From Spongiivirga citrea (lineage in GTDB: Bacteria; Bacteroidota; Bacteroidia; Flavobacteriales; Flavobacteriaceae), in assembly GCF_010671565.1 (NCBI RefSeq), contig NZ_JAABOQ010000006.1, positions 1 to 64,000 of the forward strand: a DNA stretch of 64,000 nt, written 5' to 3'. How positions within the stretch are numbered: position 1 is the first letter of the stretch; each line of letters opens with the position of its first letter. This document shows, piece after piece, positions 9,387-18,335 of the stretch. Position numbers and translations under genes: made by a program. The notes beneath the pieces were generated by a model, which worked only from the letters and a program-made list of their open reading frames with translations, searched no databases and was not told the origin of the DNA.

Positions 9387-10706
9387 ATGAATGAATCGCT
9401 TTACACTTTTTTAATTATCGCCCTTGCCGCAGCCATTGGTGGTGTTATTGGTTTCTTTTTATCCAACTTTAAAAACAAAGCTACTACGAGTACTTTAGAA
9501 GAACGTCAATCTCAATTAGGTGAAAAAATCAATGAACTTCAAGGTGTCAATCAACAAGTAGTTTCTGAAAAAGAAAAAATCCGAGAAGAAAAGGACTTCT
9601 TCCAAAATCAACTGAGTATGAAAGGGGTTGAATATGACAACCTCCTTCAAAAAAATAACGAACAGAAAGAAGAAGTTGCCAAACTACAGGAAAAGTTTAC
9701 AAAGGATTTTGAACTACTAGCCAATAAAATCCTGGAGGAAAAGTCAACCAAATTCACCGAGCAGAACAAAGAAAATATTAAGAATATTCTCAATCCGCTT
9801 CAAGAAAAAATAAAAACATTTGAAGAAAAAGTAGATAAAACCCATAAAGAAAGTATCGACTACCATGCGGCTTTGCGTCAACAAATCTTCGGATTAAAAG
9901 AGCTGAATCAGCAAATGAGTAAAGAGACTCTTAACCTCACAAAAGCGCTAAAAGGTGATAGCAAAATGCAGGGAAACTGGGGAGAATTGGTGTTAGAACG
10001 TGTTCTAGAAAAATCTGGTTTAGAAAAAGATCGGGAGTATTTGGTACAACAAAGTTTTACTCGAGAAGATGGCAGCCGTGTAATGCCGGATGTCATTATT
10101 AATTTACCTGGGAATAAGAAAATGATTGTCGATAGTAAAGTGTCATTAACTGATTACGAGCGTTATGCAAATGCGGATGATGATGAGCAACAAGCCTATT
10201 TAAACGCACATGTAAATTCACTCAAACGCCATATTGATCAACTTTCTGATAAAAATTATCAAGATTTATATGATATCGAATCGCCTGATTTCGTGTTGCT
10301 TTTTGTTCCAATAGAACCGGCATTTGCAGTTGCATTAAATGAGGATAATTCGCTTTACAATAAGGCTTTTGAAAAAAATATTGTTATCGTCACTCCGTCA
10401 ACATTGCTTGCCACCTTGCGTACTATTGACAGTATGTGGAATAACGAGAAACAGCAACAAAATGCAATCGAGATTGCAAGACAAGCTGGTGCTTTATACG
10501 ACAAATTTGAAGGATTGGTAAAAGATCTTACTGGTGTAGGCAAGAAGATAGACGATGCTAAAAAAGATTATAGCGCAGCCATGAATAAACTTGTTGAAGG
10601 TCGTGGAAATCTTATTACGAGTGTTGAAAAATTAAAGAAAATGGGAGCCAAAGCGAAAAAATCGCTTCCGGAACCTATTTTAAAAAGAGCAGAATCCGAT
10701 GACTAA
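9387..10706 (+). CDS. rmuC: DNA recombination protein RmuC family
   Basis: The 439-residue protein has one N-terminal transmembrane helix (about residues 5-25) and a long coiled coil (about 35-170). The RmuC nuclease-like domain follows (about 185-400) with QGNWGELVLERVLEKSGL, VDSKVSLTDYERY and FVPIEPAFAVAL. E. coli RmuC limits inversions at short inverted repeats; the core resembles a restriction-endonuclease fold, consistent with the D-x(n)-DSK pattern seen here. Length and order are typical. It overlaps the next gene by 8 bp, so the two are probably co-transcribed, though no functional link is evident. Confidence 0.92.
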   Translation: MNESLYTFLIIALAAAIGGVIGFFLSNFKNKATTSTLEERQSQLGEKINELQGVNQQVVSEKEKIREEKDFFQNQLSMKGVEYDNLLQKNNEQKEEVAKLQEKFTKDFELLANKILEEKSTKFTEQNKENIKNILNPLQEKIKTFEEKVDKTHKESIDYHAALRQQIFGLKELNQQMSKETLNLTKALKGDSKMQGNWGELVLERVLEKSGLEKDREYLVQQSFTREDGSRVMPDVIINLPGNKKMIVDSKVSLTDYERYANADDDEQQAYLNAHVNSLKRHIDQLSDKNYQDLYDIESPDFVLLFVPIEPAFAVALNEDNSLYNKAFEKNIVIVTPSTLLATLRTIDSMWNNEKQQQNAIEIARQAGALYDKFEGLVKDLTGVGKKIDDAKKDYSAAMNKLVEGRGNLITSVEKLKKMGAKAKKSLPEPILKRAESDD

Positions 10707-11247
10707 GTCAACTATTTATAAACATGTAGAAGAATCACGTATCACTATAAGTGAGTTGATGCTTCCCTCCCATTCCAATTTTAGTGGAAAAATTCATGGT
10801 GGGTACATTCTTTCGTTAATGGATCAGATTGCCTTTGCCTGTGCCTCTAAACATTCTGGCGTTTATTGTGTTACTGCATCTGTAAATACGGTAGATTTTA
10901 GAAATCCGATCGACGTAGGTGAATTGGTTACTATGAAAGCATCTATTAATTATGTAGGAAACACCTCAATGGTTGTTGGAATTCGAGTAGATTCGGAAAA
11001 CATTCAAACCGGGGAAACAAAACACTGCAACTCTTCCTATTTCACGATGGTCGCCAAAGATGAAAATGGGAAAACAGTTCCAGTACCAGGATTAATAATC
11101 GATAGTGATGAAGAGATCAGGCGTTTCATTAGATCGATCAAAAGACAAGAAATGGCACACGAACGTAAATCAGAATTTGGTGAAGGAAAGTTTGACGCAA
11201 AAAAATATATTGATCAGCTAGAAAATTACAATGTGAAAGTTATGTAA
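10699..11247 (+). CDS. Acyl-CoA thioesterase, hotdog fold (YciA/BFIT-like)
   Basis: The 182-residue protein has one hotdog domain at about residues 15-130. It includes the conserved helix segment GGYILSLMDQIAFACASKHSG, in which the Asp is the likely catalytic residue, and VDFRNPIDVGELVTMKA. Such enzymes hydrolyse acyl-CoA to free acid plus CoA in the cytoplasm. A charged C-terminal extension of about 40 residues (KRQEMAHERKSEF) is longer than in E. coli YciA (132 aa). The ATG overlaps the rmuC stop region by 8 bp. Chain-length preference cannot be read from the sequence. Confidence 0.85.
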   Translation: MTKSTIYKHVEESRITISELMLPSHSNFSGKIHGGYILSLMDQIAFACASKHSGVYCVTASVNTVDFRNPIDVGELVTMKASINYVGNTSMVVGIRVDSENIQTGETKHCNSSYFTMVAKDENGKTVPVPGLIIDSDEEIRRFIRSIKRQEMAHERKSEFGEGKFDAKKYIDQLENYNVKVM

Positions 11248-11287
11248 CCAATAACGGTCGACTAGATCGATCACAAAGACTATAATC

Positions 11288-11743
11288 ATGAGAATTTTAA
11301 TAATTGCTCTATTAATCGGAATGAGCATCCAAATTTCGGCGCAGGAAAAAGAAGTGGCTATTGAGGATGTCACTAAGGTTTCTTATAACTATATCGATGC
11401 ATTTTATAAGGTTGATACAACTCTCGCATATCAAAGCGTTCATAAAGATCTGCGAAAAGTTGGTTGGTGGTACAATGACAAAACAAAAAGCTATAGTGGT
11501 CCTTTAGAAATGCCATTTAATAAGTTGGTTGATCTAGCAAAAAAATGGAATTTAAAAGGAGATCGCACTGATGCAAATAGCATAAGAGAGGTGAAGGTTT
11601 TAGAAGTTTCCGACAAAATAGCGGTAGCAAAAGTTAGCGCAGTTTGGGGTATCGATTACCTAAATCTCGTTCGCACCGATGAAGGCTGGAAAATAATTAA
11701 TATCGTGTGGCAGTCGAAACCAAAGTTTTCTTTAAACGAGTAG
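11288..11743 (+). CDS. Secreted NTF2-like / putative lumazine-binding-family protein
   Basis: The 151-residue protein has a clear signal peptide ending QISAQ. A single compact domain follows (about 25-148) with the cone-shaped NTF2/SnoaL pattern: helix VSYNYIDAFYKVDTTLAYQS, then strands ending DEGWKIINIVWQ. In Flavobacteriaceae such proteins are usually assigned to the Lumazine_bd_2 / nuclear transport factor 2-like group and are exported, but no reaction is established for them. It lies 40 bp after the thioesterase gene and may be in the same transcript. Confidence 0.7.
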   Translation: MRILIIALLIGMSIQISAQEKEVAIEDVTKVSYNYIDAFYKVDTTLAYQSVHKDLRKVGWWYNDKTKSYSGPLEMPFNKLVDLAKKWNLKGDRTDANSIREVKVLEVSDKIAVAKVSAVWGIDYLNLVRTDEGWKIINIVWQSKPKFSLNE

Positions 11744-11781
11744 TTCGTTTTAAAATGCGATTTATCAACTAAAAATAAATT

Positions 11782-11787
11782 AAGGAG
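11782..11787 (+). promoter_or_regulatory. Shine-Dalgarno-like AAGGAG before a TTG start
   Basis: AAGGAG lies 11 bp upstream of the proposed TTG start of the LytTR regulator. Strong SD sequences are rare in Bacteroidota, and none of the neighbouring genes shows one. It supports the TTG start because no in-frame ATG exists near the N-terminus. Confidence 0.4.
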
Positions 11788-11798
11788 ATTAACCAATA

Positions 11799-12632
11799 TT
11801 GACAACCCAACCATTTTACTTCAAAGAAGCAAACCGCTTTATACCATACATCGCAGTTATTGGTATAGGAATAGGTACCGCTAATTATTTATTGAATGGT
11901 GATCTAAATTGGGTACAATGGGTTATACAATCCTTATCTACAAGTTTTATTATTGGATATAGCTTAGTGCTCATTGTATTGAACAAGCCTTGGTTTTTGT
12001 CTCATCTTAAAACAAATTTCAAGCTTTATATCTTCTTGACGTGTGCCTTTTTTATTAGTGGTGTTTTAGCGACGGAGATGGAGCATACAATAAGATCATT
12101 AATTTTTCAAAATCAACAATTTCAGCCTTTTACGGGAGGCAAAATGTACTTGTTTAATGGGATTATTGCCTTAATACTAGGCTACAGTTTCTTTCAAAAC
12201 AAGCTACTTAAAACTAAAGACGCAAAGTCAGTACAAAATAAAGAGCATTTCGACATTCAGAATAATGAAACCGATCTTTCCTCCACAACTAATTCAATTA
12301 GCAAAATTCCTGTTAAGCAAGGTGAAAACATAGTGCTTATTCCTATTGAAAATATCTTTTATTTCGAAGCCTATGATAACTATTCTTTTGTGTACATTGA
12401 CCAAGGTGAAAAAAAGCTTTGCGATTATTCATTAATTTTTCTAGAAACACGTCTAAACAAAAGTTTCGCACGAGTACACCGGAAGTATATTGTAAACGAA
12501 AACCATATTAAACAAATTAAGCCTCATTTAAATGGCCGTTATGTCATTATGTTCGATGACAAGAGGATTCCATCAATCACAAGCAGTAAAGGATATTTGT
12601 CAACAATTAAAAATCTTATCAAAATCCAATAA
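11799..12632 (+). CDS. Membrane-bound LytTR-family transcriptional regulator
   Basis: The 277-residue protein has four hydrophobic helices in the first 145 residues, a polar linker (about 145-175), and a C-terminal LytTR DNA-binding domain (about 175-277). The latter contains ENIFYFEAYDNYSFVY and FARVHRKYIVNENHI, the classic LytTR core. It lacks a receiver domain, so it is probably a one-component membrane-tethered regulator, a layout frequent in Bacteroidota. The start is a TTG preceded by AAGGAG. No partner kinase is adjacent and its targets are unknown. Confidence 0.85.
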   Translation: MTTQPFYFKEANRFIPYIAVIGIGIGTANYLLNGDLNWVQWVIQSLSTSFIIGYSLVLIVLNKPWFLSHLKTNFKLYIFLTCAFFISGVLATEMEHTIRSLIFQNQQFQPFTGGKMYLFNGIIALILGYSFFQNKLLKTKDAKSVQNKEHFDIQNNETDLSSTTNSISKIPVKQGENIVLIPIENIFYFEAYDNYSFVYIDQGEKKLCDYSLIFLETRLNKSFARVHRKYIVNENHIKQIKPHLNGRYVIMFDDKRIPSITSSKGYLSTIKNLIKIQ

Positions 12633-12644
12633 GTAGTTCCAAAC

Positions 12645-12790
12645 TACATTGTTTTACGAAATAATTTCGCCCATTTTTTAGGAGCACTTACCCATCGTTT
12701 GGGCTATTCGCCATATTTCACTTTTTCCATTACTAACATTTCAATTATTTGCGCTTGAATTGCCTTATTAAAGGGAAATTCGTTCATCAT
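12645..12790 (-). pseudogene. Possible remnant of a small basic protein gene
   Basis: From ATG at 12790 on the minus strand a frame reads MMNEFPFNKAIQAQIIEMLV..., meets a TAG at 12706-12704, and continues with PKRWVSAPKKWAKLF. A one-base shift then gives RKTM and a stop at 12647-12645. The Trp/Lys-rich tail looks protein-like, suggesting a short gene broken by one stop and one frameshift. It could also be chance. I do not recognise a family. Confidence 0.25.
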
Positions 12791-12804
12791 AAAAGCTTTG
12801 AAAC

Positions 12805-13497
12805 ATGGAAATCGTACACAAGTATAACATAGTGATTCACATTATCACAGGTTGTATTGCTCTTGCACTCGGACTAGTCGCGTTATTAAGTACAAAAGGA
12901 GGTAAACTACATAATACAAGTGGCAAGTACTTTTTAAGGTTGATTGCCTTTGTCATTTTAACTGGTCTAATAGGTGTATTTGTATTTAAAAGAAATTCCT
13001 TTTTGTTGGTGATAACCGTACTAAGCGGTTATGTTTCGTTTTCGGGTTATAGAGTGCTAGTATTAAAATCAAATACACTTAAAAGTATTGATGTTTTAGT
13101 AGCAATGGCAAGTCTTTTAGTGCTAGCCTATTTTTTATACTATTTTAAATCTATTGGTATGATATGGTCTCCAGTTATTATATATAGCGGTGCAGGCGCA
13201 TTACTGGTAGTTGTTATGTATGATTTTTTAAGATATCTAATTCCGAAAAAGAAATATGAAAAAAACCGAATCTGGCTTTATGAGCACGTATATAAAATGA
13301 CCAGTGCATTTTCGGGTCTTTTAGCCGCTTTTGTCGGTACTGTATTTGATCAATATCAACCGCACAGTCAATACATTCCTTCTGTCTTAGGGATGATGAT
13401 TATATTCGGATTTATGATATATGTCTATAAATATGGCTTGAAAAAAGATCTAAAATCTAGTCGCTCTAGTTCAACTAAAAAACCCGACTCAAATTAA
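12805..13497 (+). CDS. Multi-pass membrane protein, DUF2306-like
   Basis: The 230-residue protein has seven hydrophobic segments and begins with HKYNIVIHIITGCIALALGL. The pattern of an early His in helix 1, a KGGKLHNTSGKYF loop and a later HVYKMTSAFSGLLAAFVGT helix resembles the DUF2306/cytochrome-b561-like predicted membrane proteins of Bacteroidota. Several histidines sit in or next to helices (H5, H12, H36, and one in YEHVYKM), which could bind a metal or heme, but that is speculation. The 3' end overlaps the convergent DUF5777 gene by 23 bp. Confidence 0.7.
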   Translation: MEIVHKYNIVIHIITGCIALALGLVALLSTKGGKLHNTSGKYFLRLIAFVILTGLIGVFVFKRNSFLLVITVLSGYVSFSGYRVLVLKSNTLKSIDVLVAMASLLVLAYFLYYFKSIGMIWSPVIIYSGAGALLVVVMYDFLRYLIPKKKYEKNRIWLYEHVYKMTSAFSGLLAAFVGTVFDQYQPHSQYIPSVLGMMIIFGFMIYVYKYGLKKDLKSSRSSSTKKPDSN

Positions 13498-14332
13498 ATC
13501 CAAAAAAGAAATTGCCTTCTGTCCAATCCCCAATAGCATTGCCCAAATAACCACTTTCATAGGTTTGTTGCGCATTTGTAAAATGTAGCTGAAATACATG
13601 ACCCCCCGTTTCTAAATCAAAACCAATTGATAGCGGGTTATTAAAATCTGAACCACTAGCCCGGTTTAAATGCAAACCATAATCCATGTTGAAACTCCAA
13701 CGTTTTGTAAGCTTGTATCGTCCCCCAAAACCCAAGGCGAATTGAGTATTATCTTGAGTAGGGAAATCCACAAACCCTTCATTAAAAACAGTGGATATCA
13801 ATTCAAAAGAAAATCGCTCAGAGAATTTTCTTGAAATTAAAATTTGTTGTGTGACTGATAATCGATCACTAGATGATAAACCTGGAATTAGATCCTCGTC
13901 TAAACCAGTGTTTAAAGCAAATTGTGAGTAGCCGACGATGGTAACTGGAAATCCACTTTCCTGTTGACTCATAAATCGATATTTTATCGAAAGATCATAG
14001 GTTTTATCAACCGAACTTCGCGATATTCCGGCATTAAGCCAATCGCTTAAGCCATAAATAAAGCTCAATCGTGTATTCGCATTATCAAGTCCGAAAAAAT
14101 CCTTTATTCCAGTTTTCACACTTCCGAAACGGTGTGCAACTACAAAATAAAAGTCTTTCTTAGCAATCATTTTTGTCGACTCAAAGTTGACAATTTTCAA
14201 TCCTTTAAAAGCAGATATAACGCTCAAATCATCACCTGCATCAGTATCGATCTCGTCGAGTAACGTATTTTGGGAGAAGCTAGTAATCGGGATAAAAATG
14301 AATAATAGGAAGGATAATTTCGACATTATCAA
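13475..14332 (-). CDS. DUF5777-family outer-membrane beta-barrel protein
   Basis: The 285-residue protein has a signal peptide ending TSFSQ. Alternating amphipathic strands then run through to a terminal aromatic residue (NFFFGFNLSRVF), as in small outer-membrane barrels. The sequence YFVVAHRFGSV near residue 65 and the position next to cytochrome and YceI genes match the DUF5777 group of Bacteroidota. Its substrate is unknown. It is divergent from the cytochrome gene across a 126-bp gap that must hold both promoters. An alternative start (third codon, ATG at 14326) is equally good. Confidence 0.75.
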   Translation of the reverse strand: MIMSKLSFLLFIFIPITSFSQNTLLDEIDTDAGDDLSVISAFKGLKIVNFESTKMIAKKDFYFVVAHRFGSVKTGIKDFFGLDNANTRLSFIYGLSDWLNAGISRSSVDKTYDLSIKYRFMSQQESGFPVTIVGYSQFALNTGLDEDLIPGLSSSDRLSVTQQILISRKFSERFSFELISTVFNEGFVDFPTQDNTQFALGFGGRYKLTKRWSFNMDYGLHLNRASGSDFNNPLSIGFDLETGGHVFQLHFTNAQQTYESGYLGNAIGDWTEGNFFFGFNLSRVF

Positions 14333-14458
14333 AACAATTTAATTGGATTTAACAGGTCTAATTTCATCATTTTATTATTAATACATCGGATTTTTAATAT
14401 AAATTGACTACAATAATTTACCATATTTTTCAGTTAAAGAACCTAAACCGTTTAATCT

Positions 14459-14827
14459 ATGAACCCCAAAAGATTTTTAAACCGACTAGTAACCCTTTCA
14501 TTAATAGCGAGTACCGTCTTTTTATACAATTGTAATAAAGATGATGACAATCCTGAAGAAATGCAAGAAGGGGAAACGCCAACATTTACAGCAGACATTC
14601 AGGGTATAATGGCTGGAAATTGTACGGGATGCCATGCAAGTACTCCTACTAACGGTGCACCAATGTCGCTCGTTACCTATAATCAGGTAGTTGACGCTGT
14701 CAACAATCGTAATCTAGTTAGCAGGATTAATAGTACAACTGCTCCTATGCCGCAAACTGGTAGAATGAATGCTACACTACGTCAAACCATCGAAGACTGG
14801 GTAAATGCAGGGATGCCTGAAAATTAA
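14459..14827 (+). CDS. Small c-type cytochrome-like lipoprotein
   Basis: The 122-residue protein has a lipoprotein signal (lipobox LYNC, Cys25) followed by an acidic linker (KDDDNPEEMQEGE). It carries a single heme-binding motif CTGCH (Cys55, Cys58, His59), with candidate axial methionines at APMSL or APMPQ. The end QTIEDWVNAGMPEN is the usual last helix of this cytochrome group. It is presumably held on a periplasmic or outer membrane face and transfers electrons; the partner is unknown. YceI follows after 3 bp, so the two are an operon. Confidence 0.85.
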   Translation: MNPKRFLNRLVTLSLIASTVFLYNCNKDDDNPEEMQEGETPTFTADIQGIMAGNCTGCHASTPTNGAPMSLVTYNQVVDAVNNRNLVSRINSTTAPMPQTGRMNATLRQTIEDWVNAGMPEN

Positions 14828-14830
14828 GAC

Positions 14831-15370
14831 ATGCTTCGGGTACTATGCACGTTGTTTTTGGTTACCACAACCATTGTTACAGCACAAAACAAATACGAAA
14901 CCAAAAATGGTATCGTAAGTTTTAATGCGTCTACACCATTAGAAAATATTACGGCTGAAAATATCCGAGTAAAGGCATTGCTGAATACCGATACGGGTGA
15001 ATTTGCTGCATTACTATATGTACGCCAATTTGTTTTTCCTAATGCCTTAATGCAAGAGCACTTTAACGAGAATTATTTAGAATCAGACAAATTTCCCAAA
15101 GCAACTTTTCTAGGAAAGCTATCTGATTTTGATTTAAAAAAACCTGAAGGAAAGTATATACTAAAAGGGAGTTTTATGATTCATGGTGTTGAGCAATCTG
15201 TAGAAACCACCGTTGATATTGATACGCAAGATGAACATTTAAAACTGTCTTCATCTTTTATAATTAAACCTGAGAATCACGATATTAAAGTACCAAAATT
15301 AGTCTTTAAAAAGATTGCTCAAGAAGTGGCTGTAAAAGTCGATTGTTTATTAAAAGAAATCGAAAAATAA
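14831..15370 (+). CDS. YceI-family periplasmic lipocalin-like protein
   Basis: The 179-residue protein has a signal peptide ending IVTAQ and a YceI domain over about 20-175. The domain is marked by NGIVSFNASTPLENI at the start, HFNENYLESDKFPKATF in the centre, and FMIHGVEQSVETTVDI. YceI proteins form an eight-strand barrel that binds isoprenoid-type lipids such as polyprenols or quinone-like molecules. Being coupled to a cytochrome and a DUF5777 barrel, it may take part in a small envelope redox or lipid-handling module, which is an inference from neighbours only. Confidence 0.88.
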   Translation: MLRVLCTLFLVTTTIVTAQNKYETKNGIVSFNASTPLENITAENIRVKALLNTDTGEFAALLYVRQFVFPNALMQEHFNENYLESDKFPKATFLGKLSDFDLKKPEGKYILKGSFMIHGVEQSVETTVDIDTQDEHLKLSSSFIIKPENHDIKVPKLVFKKIAQEVAVKVDCLLKEIEK

Positions 15371-15375
15371 GTAAT

Positions 15376-15417
15376 AAAAAAGTCGGTTTAAACTTTCAAG
15401 TTCAAACCGACTTTTTT
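15376..15417. terminator. Bidirectional terminator between yceI and carB
   Basis: Bases 15376-15395 pair with 15398-15417 in a 20-bp stem with one mismatch (core AAGTCGGTTT / AAACCGACTT). A-rich and T-rich ends sit on opposite sides, suitable for both convergent genes. Confidence 0.85.
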
Positions 15418-15435
15418 AGTTACAATCCGAGTATT

Positions 15436-18288
15436 TTATTTGGATAAATACATCTTCCTTCTTGAATACAAATTGTAAAATTCGTCGTCCTTCAAGCTAT
15501 CGATGAATAAGATACTCTCACCTGTACTTTTCATTTCAGGCCCTAATTTCTTATCTACATTCGGGAATTTGTTGAACGAGAATGCCGGTTGTTTGATTGC
15601 ATAACCATCTAAATGCGGTTTAAAATCAAAATCGGTTACTTTCTTTTCACCTAGCATAACTTTGGTGGCATAGTTTACGTATGGTTCGCCATAGGCCTTC
15701 GCAATAAATGGAACCGTTCGCGATGCTCTTGGATTCGCTTCAATGATATATACTGTATCATCTTTTATCGCAAATTGAATATTAATAAGACCTACTGTGT
15801 TAAGTGCTAAAGCAATTTTCTTAGTATGGTCTTTAATTTGTTGCATTACAAATTCACCTAAATTAAATGGCGGCAAGGTAGCATTTGAATCTCCTGAATG
15901 AATACCACAAGGTTCAATATGCTCCATGATTCCTATGATATATACATTTTCACCATCACAAATTGCATCGGCTTCTGCCTCAATAGCACCATCTAAATAA
16001 TGATCTAGCAACAGTTTGTTATTTGGTATTTTTCTTAGCAAATCGACAACGTGCTCCTCCAATTCTTGCTTGTTAATCACAATCTTCATTCCCTGACCTC
16101 CTAAAACATAAGATGGTCTAACCAAAATCGGGAAATCTAGTTTATCCGCAACCGCTAGTGCTTCATCTGCAGTTTCTGCGATATCAAATTCTGGATACGG
16201 AATGTTATTTTCTTTTAATAAAGTAGAAAAGCTTCCTCTATCCTCTGCAAGATCTAATGATTCGAAACTTGTACCGATAATCTTGATTCCATATTTAGAT
16301 AATTTCTCAGCAAGTTTTAATGCAGTTTGACCGCCTAACTGGACGATTACACCTTCCGGTTTTTCATGACGGATGATGTCATATATATGTTCCCAGAAAA
16401 CTGGTTCGAAGTATAATTTGTCAGCTGTATCAAAATCTGTTGAAACCGTTTCCGGATTACAATTGATCATTACGGTCTCATAACCACATTCTGCCGCAGC
16501 TAAAACCCCGTGGACGCAACAATAGTCAAATTCGATACCTTGCCCTATTCTATTTGGACCAGAGCCTAAGACTACAATTTTCTTTTTATCAGATACCTCG
16601 CTGTCATTTTCAACATAACGCGTACCATCAGGAGTCTCAATTTCTGCTTCGAAGGTCGAGTAATAATAAGGAGTCATCGCTTTAAACTCCGCCGCACAGG
16701 TATCAACTAACTTATAAACTCGGTTAATCTTTAATTCAGTTCGTTTATTATAAACCTCGCTTTCATAGCAGCCGAGCATGTGGGCAATTTGTCTATCGGC
16801 AAATCCTTTTTGCTTTGCTTCTAGCAATAAGTCTCTATCCAGGCTGGCAATTGTATACGTGCTAATCTCTTTTTCCAGCATATACAATTCTTCATACTGA
16901 CGCAAATACCACATATCAATTTTTGTGATATCGTGGATGCGACTTAGAGGAATTCCCATTTGAATGGCATCATAAATCACAAAAACACGATCCCAGCTAG
17001 CATGTGTTAACTTGCTAATGATTTGATCGTAGTCTTTATATCCTTTTCCATCAGCACCAAGTCCGTTTCGTTTAATCTCGAGGGACTGGGTTGCTTTATG
17101 AAGTGCTTCTTGAAAAGAGCGTCCAATTCCCATTACCTCACCTACCGCTTTCATTTGTAAACCAAGCGTACGATCGGAGCCTTCAAACTTATCGAAGTTC
17201 CAACGTGGAATTTTTACAATTACATAATCTAAGGTTGGCTCAAACAAAGCCGATGTCGACTTCGTAATTTGGTTCTCTAATTCATCTAATGAGTATCCAA
17301 TAGCCAATTTAGTTGCTACTTTTGCAATAGGATATCCTGTTGCTTTAGATGCCAACGCAGAGGAACGAGACACACGCGGATTAATCTCAATTGCAATAAT
17401 ATCTTCTTTATCATCTGGACTAACTGCAAATTGTACGTTACAACCACCTTCAAAATCACCAATACTTCGCATCATTTTGATTGCTAAGTCACGCATTTTT
17501 TGGTAGGTAGTATCGGACAAGGTCATTGCTGGTGCTACCGTAATAGAGTCTCCAGTATGAATTCCCATAGGATCCATATTCTCAATCGCACATATAATAA
17601 CAACGTTATTGTTTTTATCTCGAAGCAATTCTAATTCATATTCCTTCCACCCCATCATAGCCTTGTCGATCATGACTTCATGAATAGGTGATATTTCAAG
17701 ACCGCGACGTAATAGGTCATCAAAATCTTCAGGCTTATAAACAATTGATGCTCCTGCACCTCCTAAGGTATATGACGCTCTAATTACCAACGGAAAACCA
17801 AACTCTTGTGCAATTTCTTTCCCTTTTAAAAAGGAGGTTGCTGTTGCTTGAGGCGCCATACCAACACCAATTTTCAGCATCAACTCACGAAATTTCTCAC
17901 GATCTTCAGTAATATTAATCGCATCGATATCCACACCAATAAGGTCGACATCAAAATCTTTCCAAATCCCTTTTTCGTCAGCTTCTATACACAAGTTTAG
18001 GGCTGTTTGCCCTCCCATTGTAGGAAGCACCGCATCAATTTGTGGATGCTCTTTAAGAATTTGAATGATGGACTTGGTAGTAAGCGGTAACAAATAAACA
18101 TGATCGGCCATTGAGGGATCGGTCATGATAGTTGCCGGGTTTGAGTTGATCAATATAGTTTCAATACCATCTTCTCGTAATGATCTTAGTGATTGAGATC
18201 CCGCGTAATCAAACTCACACGCTTGGCCGATTACAATTGGGCCAGATCCGATGATAAGGATAGACTTTAGTTTTTCGTTTTTTGGCAT
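15436..18288 (-). CDS. carB: Carbamoyl-phosphate synthase large subunit, lacking the MGS allosteric domain
   Basis: This is the large subunit that makes carbamoyl phosphate from bicarbonate, ATP and ammonia (delivered by CarA) for arginine and pyrimidine synthesis. Two ATP-grasp halves are visible: the first starts SILIIGSGPIVIGQACEFDYAG, the second KKIVVLGSGPNRIGQGIEFDY. Catalytic-loop motifs are EINPRVSRSSALASKATGYPIA and EANPRASRTVPFIAKAYG. It has 950 residues against about 1070 in E. coli: the protein ends about 40 residues after the last ATP-grasp motif, and the C-terminal MGS-like regulatory domain is absent. No carA gene is in this window. The ATG at 18288 is the conserved start. Confidence 0.96.
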   Translation of the reverse strand: MPKNEKLKSILIIGSGPIVIGQACEFDYAGSQSLRSLREDGIETILINSNPATIMTDPSMADHVYLLPLTTKSIIQILKEHPQIDAVLPTMGGQTALNLCIEADEKGIWKDFDVDLIGVDIDAINITEDREKFRELMLKIGVGMAPQATATSFLKGKEIAQEFGFPLVIRASYTLGGAGASIVYKPEDFDDLLRRGLEISPIHEVMIDKAMMGWKEYELELLRDKNNNVVIICAIENMDPMGIHTGDSITVAPAMTLSDTTYQKMRDLAIKMMRSIGDFEGGCNVQFAVSPDDKEDIIAIEINPRVSRSSALASKATGYPIAKVATKLAIGYSLDELENQITKSTSALFEPTLDYVIVKIPRWNFDKFEGSDRTLGLQMKAVGEVMGIGRSFQEALHKATQSLEIKRNGLGADGKGYKDYDQIISKLTHASWDRVFVIYDAIQMGIPLSRIHDITKIDMWYLRQYEELYMLEKEISTYTIASLDRDLLLEAKQKGFADRQIAHMLGCYESEVYNKRTELKINRVYKLVDTCAAEFKAMTPYYYSTFEAEIETPDGTRYVENDSEVSDKKKIVVLGSGPNRIGQGIEFDYCCVHGVLAAAECGYETVMINCNPETVSTDFDTADKLYFEPVFWEHIYDIIRHEKPEGVIVQLGGQTALKLAEKLSKYGIKIIGTSFESLDLAEDRGSFSTLLKENNIPYPEFDIAETADEALAVADKLDFPILVRPSYVLGGQGMKIVINKQELEEHVVDLLRKIPNNKLLLDHYLDGAIEAEADAICDGENVYIIGIMEHIEPCGIHSGDSNATLPPFNLGEFVMQQIKDHTKKIALALNTVGLINIQFAIKDDTVYIIEANPRASRTVPFIAKAYGEPYVNYATKVMLGEKKVTDFDFKPHLDGYAIKQPAFSFNKFPNVDKKLGPEMKSTGESILFIDSLKDDEFYNLYSRRKMYLSK

Positions 18289-18335
18289 GAAAATGTATCT
18301 TATATGGTGTGTAAAATTATGAACTGAATGGGTAC

